Origin: Pseudomonas sp.
Lineage (GTDB): Bacteria; Pseudomonadota; Gammaproteobacteria; Pseudomonadales; Pseudomonadaceae
DNA: 64,000 nt
Assembly: GCF_030683065.1 (NCBI RefSeq)
Contig: NZ_JAUXMX010000017.1
Coordinates: 1 to 64,000, forward strand
Reading direction: 5' to 3'
Made by a program: the position numbers and the translations under genes
Shown: in pieces, positions 56,721 to 64,000 of the stretch
Position numbering within the stretch: position 1 is the first letter of the stretch
Layout of the letters: every line of letters begins with the position of its first letter
Notes under the pieces: generated by a model
Databases searched by the model: none
The model's input: the letters and a program-made list of their open reading frames with translations, nothing else
Told to the model about the DNA's origin: nothing

Positions 56721-59087
56721 TCAGTCGATGCGGGTTTTCCGCAGCCTCAATGCGTTGAATACAACCGATGCTGAACTGACGCTCATGGCCAGTGCCGCAA
56801 TCATGGGCGACAGCAGGTGGCCAGTCAGGGGATAAAGAACCCCTGCTGCGAGTGGAATTCCCATGGCGTTATAGATGAAGGCAAAGGCTAGGTTCTGCCG
56901 CATGTTTTTCACCGTGGCTACGGACAAGGTTCTTGCCCGTAAGATGCCCATCAGATCACCTTTGACCAAGGTCACCTGAGCACTGTTCATGGCCACGTCA
57001 GTACCGGTTCCCATCGCGATACCGACATCGGCACGGGCCAGTGCGGGGGCATCGTTGATGCCGTCGCCAGCCATGGCCACTCGGCGACCGTAGCTCTGCA
57101 GGTCGGCCACCAGCTTTTCCTTATCCTGGGGTTTAACCTCGCCATGGACTTCTTCGATACCCAGTTCCTTGGCCACAGCTCTTGCGGTCGTGAGTCCATC
57201 ACCGGTGGCCATGATGACTTTCACATCGACCTCTTGAAGTCGGATGACTGCTTGCTTGGCGCTCGGTTTGATCGGGTCAGAGACAGCCAGCAGCCCTGCC
57301 AGTACGCCATCTACCGCCAAGTAAATAATGCTGATGCCCTCCAGTCGAAGTTGCTCTGCACGGTTGCGCAGAGGGGTGACATCTACTCCGGCCTCTTCCA
57401 TCAGCGCAGTATTACCCAGTTGCAGTTGTCGACCGTCCACGTGGCCACGCACACCAATGCCTGAGCCCGATTCGAAAGAATCCGGCTTGGCCAACTCAAC
57501 GCCTTGGGCGCGGGCGTGGTCAACGATTGCATGAGCCAGCGGATGCTCGCTGCCTTGATCGAGGCTTGCAGCAAAGCGCAGCACCTCGTTAGGCGCGAAC
57601 TGACCGCTACCCTCTGCGCTATGAAATACAGGCCGTCCCTCGGTCAGCGTGCCGGTCTTGTCGACGATCAGCGTATCGATCTTGCACAGGTTCTCTATGG
57701 CACTGGCATCGCGGAACAAGACGCCACTGGTGGCAGCTTTGCCTGTCGAGACCATCACCGACATGGGGGTCGCCAAGCCAAGTGCGCAAGGGCAGGCAAT
57801 GATTAGTACGGCAACCGCGTTGATCAGGCCGAATACCCAGCCCGACTCCGGTCCGAAAAAGCCCCAGCCGAAGAACGTGAGGATCGCGATGGCGATCACG
57901 CCGAGTACGAAATAGCCCGCGACTGCATCGGCCATGCGCTGCATGGGGGCCTTGGAGCGCTGTGCTCTGGCGACCATCTGCACGATTTGGGACAACATGG
58001 TGTCGGCCCCCACCTTCTGCGCCTGCATTACCAGGCTACCGTGGGTATTCATGGTTGCGCCGATCAGCGTATCGCCAACGCGCTTGGTAACCGGTAGCGG
58101 TTCGCCGGTCAGCATGGCCTCGTCGACGGCGCTTTCGCCTTCGAGAACGGTGCCGTCAACTGGGACTTTCTCGCCGGGACGTACTCGCAGATGGTCGCCC
58201 AGGTGCACATGGGTCAACGGAATATCTTCTTCCTGGCCGTCAGGGTTAATGCGCCGCGCGGTTTTGGGTGCCAGGCCCAATAGCGATTTGATTGCGGCTG
58301 AGGTTTGTGAACGAGCCTTGAGTTCGAGCATCTGGCCCAACAACGTCAGGGAGATGATTACCGCCGCAGCCTCGAAGTAGACACCAATGCGCCCGTCCTG
58401 GAAGAAAGCTTGGGGGAACAGCTGTGGGGCCAGGGTCGCAGCAACGCTGTAGAGGTAGGCTGCGGCTGTACCCAGGCCAATCAGTGTCCACATATTTGGG
58501 CTGCGATGACGGACTGAGTCGATGCCTCGGGCAAAGAATACCCAGCCGCCCCAGAGTGTCACAGGCGTCGCCAAGGCAAGCTCTACCCAGTTCTGCGTTG
58601 CGCCATGAAATAGCGTTAATGAGTGGCCGGCCATAGCCAAGACCGTCACGATAATCGTGAGTGGGAGTGTCCACCAGAATCGCCGGGAGAAATCTTTAAG
58701 TTCTGAATTCTCCTCTTCCTCCAGCTCCGGAATCACTGCCTCCAAGGTCATGCCACAGATGGGGCAATTGCCAGGTTTTGGCTGGCGTATTTCTGGATGC
58801 ATAGGACAGGTGTACTCCGCCGTCCCTGCGGCCCCTGATGAGGGAGGCGCAGCTTCATGATGCTGGTGTTCCGTACTCTTGGGCGGGTTCGAATAGCTGG
58901 TAGGTGCTGCCCGGAACTTCTCCTGGCATTTCGCGCTGCAGAAACGGTATGTCTGACCTTCGTGGCTCTCACTGAATGGGCTGTCTGGCTTGACGGCCAT
59001 GCCGCACACCGGATCGTGCTGACTCCCATGCTGGTCTTCCTGATGCTTGGAATGCTCATGGTCAAGTTGGCGCGATGTGGTGTGCAT
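56721..59087 (-). CDS. Heavy-metal P1B-type ATPase with N-terminal YHS and heavy-metal-binding domains
   Basis: A 788-residue ATPase. The N-terminus is His-rich ([17 protein letters not shown]), followed by a YHS domain (DPVCGMAV, C28; [10 protein letters not shown]) and a short metal-binding motif ([18 protein letters not shown], residues 92-115) in place of the usual GMTCxxC domain. Then [11 protein letters not shown] ([13 protein letters not shown]), [16 protein letters not shown] and GDGINDAP. This is the silver/copper (SilP/CopB-like) variety common in metal islands. It lies 5 bases after the DUF2933 gene, so it is the second gene of that operon. The last codons (LRKTRID) run 1 base from a long leader upstream of copZ. 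Confidence 0.92.
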   Translation of the reverse strand: MHTTSRQLDHEHSKHQEDQHGSQHDPVCGMAVKPDSPFSESHEGQTYRFCSAKCQEKFRAAPTSYSNPPKSTEHQHHEAAPPSSGAAGTAEYTCPMHPEIRQPKPGNCPICGMTLEAVIPELEEEENSELKDFSRRFWWTLPLTIIVTVLAMAGHSLTLFHGATQNWVELALATPVTLWGGWVFFARGIDSVRHRSPNMWTLIGLGTAAAYLYSVAATLAPQLFPQAFFQDGRIGVYFEAAAVIISLTLLGQMLELKARSQTSAAIKSLLGLAPKTARRINPDGQEEDIPLTHVHLGDHLRVRPGEKVPVDGTVLEGESAVDEAMLTGEPLPVTKRVGDTLIGATMNTHGSLVMQAQKVGADTMLSQIVQMVARAQRSKAPMQRMADAVAGYFVLGVIAIAILTFFGWGFFGPESGWVFGLINAVAVLIIACPCALGLATPMSVMVSTGKAATSGVLFRDASAIENLCKIDTLIVDKTGTLTEGRPVFHSAEGSGQFAPNEVLRFAASLDQGSEHPLAHAIVDHARAQGVELAKPDSFESGSGIGVRGHVDGRQLQLGNTALMEEAGVDVTPLRNRAEQLRLEGISIIYLAVDGVLAGLLAVSDPIKPSAKQAVIRLQEVDVKVIMATGDGLTTARAVAKELGIEEVHGEVKPQDKEKLVADLQSYGRRVAMAGDGINDAPALARADVGIAMGTGTDVAMNSAQVTLVKGDLMGILRARTLSVATVKNMRQNLAFAFIYNAMGIPLAAGVLYPLTGHLLSPMIAALAMSVSSASVVFNALRLRKTRID

Positions 59088-59092
59088 AGGGC

Positions 59093-59338
59093 TTACTTCC
59101 GGTTGTCGTCCTTGGGAGTATCAGCACCATCCTGATGGGAATGCCCACCATGGTTGTGGCCGAACATGTGCATCAGCGGGCACAACAGCAGAATCAAGTA
59201 AGGCAGTGCCTGGGAGATGTGGCCAAAATGCTCGCGGGCCACATAAAAAACGGCGATGACAGCCAACATGATCAGTGCAATGCCAGTTTTGCTTTTCCAG
59301 AATGGCAATTCAGAGCCTGGGTGGTGGGAGTGGTCCAT
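59093..59338 (-). CDS. DUF2933 small His-rich membrane protein
   Basis: An 81-residue protein starting at ATG 59338 ([31 protein letters not shown] upstream). Two hydrophobic helices ([29 protein letters not shown]) and a His-rich end ([12 protein letters not shown]). DUF2933 proteins often accompany copper ATPases. It is the first gene of a two-gene operon with the ATPase. Confidence 0.82.
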   Translation of the reverse strand: MDHSHHPGSELPFWKSKTGIALIMLAVIAVFYVAREHFGHISQALPYLILLLCPLMHMFGHNHGGHSHQDGADTPKDDNRK

Positions 59339-59413
59339 AGCTCGATCCTCGTTTGAGTTGAGGCAGTATTGGTGGGACAGCAAATGACAATAGTCTCTAC
59401 TGCGTCCCAGCAA

Positions 59414-59427
59414 TTGACGTATATCAA
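59414..59427. promoter_or_regulatory. Anr/FNR-type box upstream of the DUF2933-ATPase operon
   Basis: Read on the minus strand TTGAT-atac-GTCAA, a close match to the FNR/Anr consensus TTGAT-N4-ATCAA with the common GTCAA variant. It lies 76 bases before the start of the DUF2933 gene. This would link the operon to low oxygen, where Cu+ is more toxic. Function not proven. Confidence 0.5.
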
Positions 59428-59441
59428 TCCGAACTCAATGA

Positions 59442-59975
59442 TTAGCGTACGTTCACTTTACCAACCATCCCCGATTGGTAATGGCCTGGGATGTTGCAGG
59501 CGAACTCAAGCCCCGTTGCCTTAGTAAAGGTCCATACCAGTTCTTCAGTGGCTCCCGGCTCGATCAAGACGCTGTTTGGATCGTCGTGTTTCATGCCGAC
59601 CATCTTCATCCCGCCCATAGCATGATCCATGTTGCTCATGTCCTGTGCGCCCGTTGGAGACAGCGTGCCGTTCTGAAACATTGCGGCCATTTCTTTTTGA
59701 TGTGCTGCATGTGCGGCTGCCATGCCCAGGTTGAATTCATGCAGTAGCGAGCCCTCATTCTTGAGTACGAAGCGGACGGTTTCTCCTGCTTTGATATCAA
59801 TGCTCTTCGGCTCGAAATAGATATCGCCCATCTTGATTTCGATGATGCGATCAGCTTGCTTGGCGTCTCCTGGTTGGCCTATATCGCTTTTACTATGGCT
59901 CGGGTTAGCCATGGCAGCAGAGGCGGAGAAAACCAGGGTTGTGGCGAGAAAAAATGAAGTTAGTTTGGCTTTCAT
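59442..59975 (-). CDS. Periplasmic cupredoxin-like protein
   Basis: A 177-residue exported cupredoxin. Signal peptide KLTSFFLATTLVFSASAAMA. Type-1-like copper residues: His in LLHEFNLGM, then FACNIPGHYQSGM supplying Cys, His and Met. Between the two halves a Met/His-rich insert (MSNMDHAMGGMKMVGM) could bind more copper. Its paralogue lies just upstream at 60124. Probably an electron carrier or copper buffer. Confidence 0.87.
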   Translation of the reverse strand: MKAKLTSFFLATTLVFSASAAMANPSHSKSDIGQPGDAKQADRIIEIKMGDIYFEPKSIDIKAGETVRFVLKNEGSLLHEFNLGMAAAHAAHQKEMAAMFQNGTLSPTGAQDMSNMDHAMGGMKMVGMKHDDPNSVLIEPGATEELVWTFTKATGLEFACNIPGHYQSGMVGKVNVR

Positions 59976-60123
59976 AATGCATCTCGGAAAATGGAGTTGT
60001 TAGGAACAACATCAATGCTAATCAGGCGGTGCTGTCAGCTGGCTTACGCGAAAACTACATATCTGAAAGATGCACTGAAATCAGGTGCGGCCCGGCATTG
60101 GCCGGGGGCACCTGATTGTTGTC

Positions 60124-60681
60124 TCAGCGCATTACGAATTCACCGACCATCCCGGCCTGATAATGTCCAGGGAGGGTGCAGGCGAAGTTGAGGTTGGCCG
60201 AGTCGCTGAAGGTCCAGACAAACTCCTTGGTAGTTCCGGGCTCAACAAGGATGGCGTTTGGGTCATCATGTATTGCTTCAACGACTTCAGGAATGCCAGG
60301 TGGATTGGAGTCTCCAAGGCCCGACCGTTCATGCCAGACGATTGACTTCGCTTTGCCTGTTGGCGTCAGTGTGCCGTCCTTGACCAAAGCAGCCATTTTG
60401 CGTTGATGATCCAGTTGCGATACGGCTTTACCGATATTGAATTCGTGCATCAGTGCCCCTTCGTTCTTCAACACGAAGCGGACGGTTTCGCCAGGCTTCA
60501 CATCGATAGACTTCTGGCCGTAGCTGATGTCATCCATTTTCACGAAAACTGTACGTGTAGCGGGGGTTGCTTTGGCCGGCTGACCAATGTTGCTTTCAAG
60601 GCCAAGCGTTTGTGCCGAGGCCTGAGTTGCAGCTGCGAACAGCAGCGCCGTGATCAACAACTGGGGGCGTGAACGTTTCAT
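60124..60681 (-). CDS. Second periplasmic cupredoxin-like protein
   Basis: A 185-residue exported protein closely resembling the neighbour at 59442: same blocks YGQKSIDVKPGETVRFVLKN, LMHEFNIGKA and NFACTLPGHYQAGMVGEF. The Met/His insert of the neighbour is replaced by a less Met-rich stretch. Signal peptide LLITALLFAAATQASAQ. GAGGTCTC precedes the ATG. The pair looks like a tandem duplication that has since diverged. Confidence 0.87.
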   Translation of the reverse strand: MKRSRPQLLITALLFAAATQASAQTLGLESNIGQPAKATPATRTVFVKMDDISYGQKSIDVKPGETVRFVLKNEGALMHEFNIGKAVSQLDHQRKMAALVKDGTLTPTGKAKSIVWHERSGLGDSNPPGIPEVVEAIHDDPNAILVEPGTTKEFVWTFSDSANLNFACTLPGHYQAGMVGEFVMR

Positions 60682-60772
60682 GATGAGACCTCACTGAGGT
60701 GGTTGGAAATCTCATGCTATTCCCCGTTTCCTGCCGGGGGGCTGACCCCAAAACTACAAATTAGTCAGCTTG

Positions 60773-60801
60773 AAAAAAACGCGGCACCGTCGAGGTGCCG
60801 C
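60773..60801 (-). terminator. Rho-independent terminator for the PtrA-like gene at 60845
   Basis: On the minus strand: GCGGCACC / GGTGCCGC stem (60801-60781, loop 5 bases) followed by seven T residues. Confidence 0.85.
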
Positions 60802-60844
60802 TAGGCCAAAGGAGCAATCATGAAGGCCTTGAAGATGGGAATTC

Positions 60845-61204
60845 TTATGGGTGACACTCTTTATCGGCCATCATCAGCTTGTGCTCACGCATCATCTGCG
60901 CAAGTACGTCGTCGACCAATTTGTCGTGTCGCTCCATCCACGCAAGATGTTCTTCCGTAGATATGCCGGGAGCAGGATGCTCGCTGTGAAGCTGGTTCAT
61001 CATCTCGTCGAGCATTTTCATGTGCTCTTTCATATGCACATGGCGCTCGCTGGCGGGAGCCTTTTCCGCCTGAATTAGTACCGCTTCGGCTTTGTCTCGC
61101 ATGCTCTCGATGCGCTCGAAGACGCGGTCACTCCCGCCCTCTGCCCAAACGGCTGAAGCAAGCAGGAGCGAACCAACCAGAAATAAAGGTTTAAGCAGTT
61201 TCAT
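60845..61204 (-). CDS. PtrA-like small periplasmic protein with a Met/His-rich helical domain
   Basis: A 119-residue protein. Signal peptide MKLLKPLFLVGSLLLASAVWA, then the PtrA signature AEGGSDRVFERIES, then a helical Met/His/Glu-rich region (HVHMKEHMKMLDEMMNQLH, WMERHDKLVDDVLAQMMREH) suited to copper binding. Divergent from copR with a copper box between. Fourth PtrA-like gene in the island, and the only one with this long helical extension. Confidence 0.82.
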   Translation of the reverse strand: MKLLKPLFLVGSLLLASAVWAEGGSDRVFERIESMRDKAEAVLIQAEKAPASERHVHMKEHMKMLDEMMNQLHSEHPAPGISTEEHLAWMERHDKLVDDVLAQMMREHKLMMADKECHP

Positions 61205-61331
61205 AGGGCAGTCTCCTCAATTGAAGCAGTGACCGGCACCTCTGTTGTTATTCATTAGAGGGCCAAGAGCACAACCTAGTGCTCATGCTTGCACCCTAGA
61301 CAGGGCCGCCTGACAGAGGCCTGAAGCTAGG

Positions 61332-61346
61332 ATTACATTTTCGTAA
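61332..61346. promoter_or_regulatory. Copper (CopR-type) box between copRS and a PtrA-like gene
   Basis: Minus strand TTACG-AAAAT-GTAAT. About 65 bases before copR and 130 before the divergent PtrA-like gene. Its place suggests autoregulation of copRS and copper control of the divergent gene. Confidence 0.7.
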
Positions 61347-61410
61347 GCTTCTGGTTGGGAGGGGGATTTGACTGCACACTCAGGCCACTCAAAATTTGGG
61401 AACCGCCCGC

Positions 61411-62094
61411 ATGAAACTTCTGGTCGCTGAAGACGAGCCAAAAACAGGCACTTACCTGCAACAAGGTCTCACTGAGGCTGGCTTCAACGTCGACCGCGTT
61501 ATGACGGGAACGGATGCACTCCAGCATGCGCTGAGCGAGGCCTATGATCTGTTGATTCTGGACGTGATGATGCCGGGCCTGGATGGCTGGGAAGTGCTGC
61601 GGATGATTCGGGCTGCAGGTAAGGATGTCCCGGTGTTATTTCTGACGGCGCGGGACGGTGTCGAGGATCGTGTGAAAGGTCTAGAGCTGGGGGCGGACGA
61701 CTACCTGGTCAAGCCCTTCGCTTTTTCTGAGTTGTTAGCCCGCGTCAGGACATTGCTCCGCCGCGGCAATAGTTCGCCGACGCAGACCACAATGAAAATA
61801 GCCGATCTTGAAGTTGATCTGCTTAAGCGTCGTGCCGTGCGCAGTGGTAAGCGGATTGATCTGACTGCAAAGGAGTTCTCGCTGCTCGAATTACTGCTGC
61901 GTCGGCGTGGCGAAGTTCTTCCCAAGTCGTTGATCGCGTCCCAGGTCTGGGACATGAATTTCGACAGCGACACCAATGTGATTGAAGTGGCTATCCGACG
62001 CTTGCGGGCGAAAATTGACGATGATTTCGAGCTAAAACTGATTCATACCGCTCGTGGTATGGGCTACATGCTTGATGCGCCGGAGTCTGAATGA
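61411..62094 (+). CDS. copR: CopR, copper response regulator (OmpR family)
   Basis: A 227-residue response regulator. ATG 61411 is used; an in-frame TTG lies 15 bases upstream. Receiver domain with the phosphorylated Asp in [14 protein letters not shown] (D51) and [12 protein letters not shown]. Winged-helix domain near residues 130-222 ([23 protein letters not shown]). It is the best candidate to bind the seven copper boxes described here. Overlaps copS by 4 bases. Confidence 0.9.
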   Translation: MKLLVAEDEPKTGTYLQQGLTEAGFNVDRVMTGTDALQHALSEAYDLLILDVMMPGLDGWEVLRMIRAAGKDVPVLFLTARDGVEDRVKGLELGADDYLVKPFAFSELLARVRTLLRRGNSSPTQTTMKIADLEVDLLKRRAVRSGKRIDLTAKEFSLLELLLRRRGEVLPKSLIASQVWDMNFDSDTNVIEVAIRRLRAKIDDDFELKLIHTARGMGYMLDAPESE

Positions 62095-63482
62095 AGCACC
62101 TGTCACTGACCGCGCGTATGAGTTTGATGTTCATGTTTGCGGTGATTGCAGTCCTAACGGTGGCCGGCCTGAGTTTCAACGAGCTCAGCCGGCATCACTT
62201 CATGATGCTTGACCAGCAGACGCTGGACGAGAAGCTAGAATCGACTCAGCAAATCCTGAGTAATACGCGTAGCCATGCAGACCTTGAAGAGGTGCTGCCT
62301 CAGCTGAAAGCGCTGTTAGGGGCTCACCACGATTTAGCGGCGATCATCCTTGCAAACGACGGTACCGTGCTTTTTGCCGAGCCACTGCCTTTCAATATTC
62401 CCGAGAAATACCGCCTCAATCCTGACCACGGCATGTGGGCGTGGGAGGAAAATGGACACATGTATCGAGGGATGACCGCGCAGGTATCAACCCCTGACCA
62501 ACCTGCGTTTCTAACGGCTTTGCTGATCCTTGATGTGACCAACCATGTGCATTTCTTTGAAACGTTGCAGCGGTGGTTCTGGATTGGCTTGGTGATTAGC
62601 GCACTGGTCAGCGCTGCGTTGGGCTGGGTGGTCGCGCGTAGTGGGTTGAGACCCCTGCGACAGGTGACCCATGTCGCGACGTCGATGTCTGCGCGGTCAC
62701 TGAAGGAGCGCATTCCACTGGAGCCCGTCCCTCTTGAGCTTCAGCAGTTGGTGACTTCGTTCAATGCGATGCTTGCCAGGCTCGACGATGCATTTGTTCG
62801 GCTCTCAAATTTTTCTGCCGATATCGCCCATGAGTTACGCACACCACTCAGTAATCTGATGACGCACACCGAGGTGGTACTCACCCAAAAACGTAACCTC
62901 GAAGCCTATGAAGAGAATCTTTACTCGAACCTAGACGATCTGAAACGCATGTCGCGAATGATCGATGACATGCTGTTCCTGGCTAAGTCGGACAACGGCC
63001 TGATCATTCCCGAGCAATCGCGCATTGAGCTCAGCGAGGTAGCCACCAAGCTGATTGAGTACTACCACCTATTAGCGGACGAGCAAGGCATCCAGTTGGT
63101 TGTGACCGGCTCTGGCAGCGTGCTGGGTGACAAGCTGATGCTGGATCGGGCGATCTCGAACCTGTTGGCCAATGCGTTGCGCTATACAACTGCCGGGAAG
63201 ACGATATTGGTAACGATCAAGTCGACCGCAAGTGCCGTTACTCTAATTGTCGAGAACCCAGGCGAAACCATCAAGCCGGAGCACCTGGATAAGCTCTTCG
63301 ACCGTTTCTATCGAGTAGACCCGGCTCGCCGTGAAGGCAGCCCGAGCAATGCCGGGCTTGGCTTGGCCATTACTCGATCCATTGTGGCGGCCCACAATGG
63401 CAAGATCTGGTGCACTTCCAGCAATGGCATCACCGCCTTTCACATGGAATTTCCCCCAGCAACCATCCTAGGAGCGCTATGA
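62091..63482 (+). CDS. copS: CopS, copper sensor histidine kinase
   Basis: A 463-residue inner-membrane sensor. Two helices (about 10-30 and 162-182) enclose a periplasmic sensor of about 130 residues containing several His and Met (HHFMML near the membrane, [16 protein letters not shown]). HAMP follows, then [14 protein letters not shown] (phospho-His H247), N box ([13 protein letters not shown]), and the ATP lid ([24 protein letters not shown]). Activated by periplasmic copper. Overlaps both copR and the next small gene by 4 bases. Confidence 0.9.
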   Translation: MKHLSLTARMSLMFMFAVIAVLTVAGLSFNELSRHHFMMLDQQTLDEKLESTQQILSNTRSHADLEEVLPQLKALLGAHHDLAAIILANDGTVLFAEPLPFNIPEKYRLNPDHGMWAWEENGHMYRGMTAQVSTPDQPAFLTALLILDVTNHVHFFETLQRWFWIGLVISALVSAALGWVVARSGLRPLRQVTHVATSMSARSLKERIPLEPVPLELQQLVTSFNAMLARLDDAFVRLSNFSADIAHELRTPLSNLMTHTEVVLTQKRNLEAYEENLYSNLDDLKRMSRMIDDMLFLAKSDNGLIIPEQSRIELSEVATKLIEYYHLLADEQGIQLVVTGSGSVLGDKLMLDRAISNLLANALRYTTAGKTILVTIKSTASAVTLIVENPGETIKPEHLDKLFDRFYRVDPARREGSPSNAGLGLAITRSIVAAHNGKIWCTSSNGITAFHMEFPPATILGAL

Positions 63483-63676
63483 CCAAAGACGAGTTGAGGG
63501 CCGAACTTGAGCGACAAGCACAAAGCTTTGTCGCTACCACGGGAGCTGAAGTTGTGTTGTACGCCGCCCAGCGCAAGCCTGACCGCCAGCCTTGGCGCAA
63601 GAAGCCGAGCTTGTTAGATGAGGCTTTTCAGGCCGAAATTCGCAAAATCGAACAGCAGCACGACACAAAGGCCTGA
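63479..63676 (+). CDS. Small conserved-looking protein after copS
   Basis: A 65-residue hydrophilic protein that begins with a 4-base overlap (ATGA) on copS, so it is translationally coupled. Sequence is charged and basic (RAELERQAQSFVATTGAEVV, YAAQRKPDRQPWRKKPS). No family recognised. Position suggests an accessory of the copRS transcript or of the AraC gene that follows. Confidence 0.6.
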   Translation: MTKDELRAELERQAQSFVATTGAEVVLYAAQRKPDRQPWRKKPSLLDEAFQAEIRKIEQQHDTKA

Positions 63677-63685
63677 GGCGCTTAA

Positions 63686-64000
63686 ATGGCCATTTCCGAG
63701 GGCGTCTGCTGGCGTGGAAAAGCCTGGGTATCGCCAGGGCTGGGGATCTTCTTGGGGCATGCTGGCAGCCATGATCTGCACAGCCATATGGCGCACCAAG
63801 TGACCATTGGCCTTTGCGGTCAAGTGACGGTGCGAGGTCTGAATCAGGTGCTTACTGCTCCGGCCATCTGCATAAAGGCTGGCACACTGCACCAGATTGA
63901 AGGCACTGAAGTGCTTTCGATCTACCTTGATGCGCTGTCGGAAGAGGCCCGTGCCATGAGCTGTATATCGGCCGCCCAGTTGGTCTCGATCCCGGCAGAC
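63686..64000 (+). CDS. AraC-family regulator, N-terminal part (runs off the window)
   Basis: An open frame of 105 codons from ATG 63686 to the window end. It is clearly related to the cupin domain of the AraC regulator at 11791: shared order of VSPGLGIFLGHAGSHD / VGPGIGIFHGRAGHQD, HxxHQ, a VLSIYLDA block and EEARAM/DEARAL. The helix-turn-helix part lies outside. Only 9 bases separate it from the small gene before it. Confidence 0.75.
   Translation, partial: MAISEGVCWRGKAWVSPGLGIFLGHAGSHDLHSHMAHQVTIGLCGQVTVRGLNQVLTAPAICIKAGTLHQIEGTEVLSIYLDALSEEARAMSCISAAQLVSIPAD

Noticed and set aside
60820..60960. Plus-strand ATG at 60820 with a good AAAGGAGC ribosome site and a short frame
   Set aside because: The frame runs into the antisense of the PtrA-like gene and stops after about 45 codons without recognisable features; possibly the scar of a lost gene, but too weak to list.

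Overview
The window reads as a heavy-metal (mainly copper) resistance island in a Pseudomonas-like gammaproteobacterium. The evidence is the set of OprD-family porins, CadR/CadA, CzcRS/CzcCBA, CusCBA, CopAB/CopRS, PtrA-like proteins and Pseudomonas-style copper boxes. No housekeeping, rRNA or tRNA gene was seen. Only the left side shows an element boundary. The first 240 bases hold a terminator and four copies of GTTTCATT, followed by a tightly packed quartet of tyrosine-recombinase-fold genes and a small DNA-binding/coiled-coil gene (225-6172). This gene order matches the intA-tfp-intB-srap module that I recall from strand-biased circularizing integrative elements (SEs) of Vibrio and Pseudomonas. 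The element appears to carry the metal genes as cargo and to continue past base 64000.

Layout. 6.3-13.5 kb: gene debris, a DsbA/DsbB-like pair, and cadR divergent from cadA, DUF3703, lspA, an AraC regulator and a sterol-desaturase-like gene. 14-17.3 kb: a copper-box OprD porin, a small PtrA-like protein and an ACR3/BASS-type transporter. 17.4-24 kb: czcC-czcB-PII-like-czcA on the minus strand. 24.4-25.6 kb: an intact IS5-family insertion with a CTAA duplication. 25.6-29.1 kb: czcRS and an OprD porin broken by one in-frame TAA. 29.2-35.7 kb: a CueR-type promoter, a CopL-like protein and cusCBA with CusF fused to CusB. 35.8-37.9 kb: a PtrA/DUF2790 protein and a second copper-box porin. 38-42.9 kb: a cop operon on the minus strand (copA multicopper oxidase, Met/His-rich protein, copB, a cytochrome c with a His-rich tail, DUF411) and another PtrA-like gene. 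43.2-45.1 kb: a bufferin-type copper-peptide cluster (bufA, DUF692, DUF2063). 45.2-48.6 kb: Ni/Co genes (anchor protein, HupE/UreJ, RcnR, RcnA). 49-51.7 kb: a Cu+ P-type ATPase under a CueR-type operator. 52-56.3 kb: a non-metal insert of a DUF6088/AbiEi-like regulator plus an AAA+ ATPase and a cytoplasmic subtilase. 56.3-61.2 kb: copper chaperone, second Cu P-type ATPase, DUF2933, two cupredoxins and a fourth PtrA-like protein. 61.4-64 kb: copRS, a small protein and the start of a second AraC regulator.

How it works together. CadR senses Cd/Pb/Zn for CadA. CzcRS probably controls CzcCBA. RcnR controls RcnA. Copper is handled in three compartments: cytoplasm (two Cu P-ATPases, CopZ-like chaperone, CueR-type promoters), periplasm (CopA oxidase, cupredoxins, bufferin, PtrA-like proteins) and cross-envelope export (CusCBA). 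Seven sites of the form T(T/G)(A/T)C(A/G/T)-N5-GTAAT lie upstream of the PtrA-like genes, two porins, the cop operon and copRS, and appear to be a CopR regulon built into the island. Most of the region is ordinary dense metal-resistance cargo. The parts least explained by known metal biology are the AAA+/subtilase pair with its palindromic upstream operator, the expansion of PtrA-like proteins, and the recombinase quartet with its end repeats.
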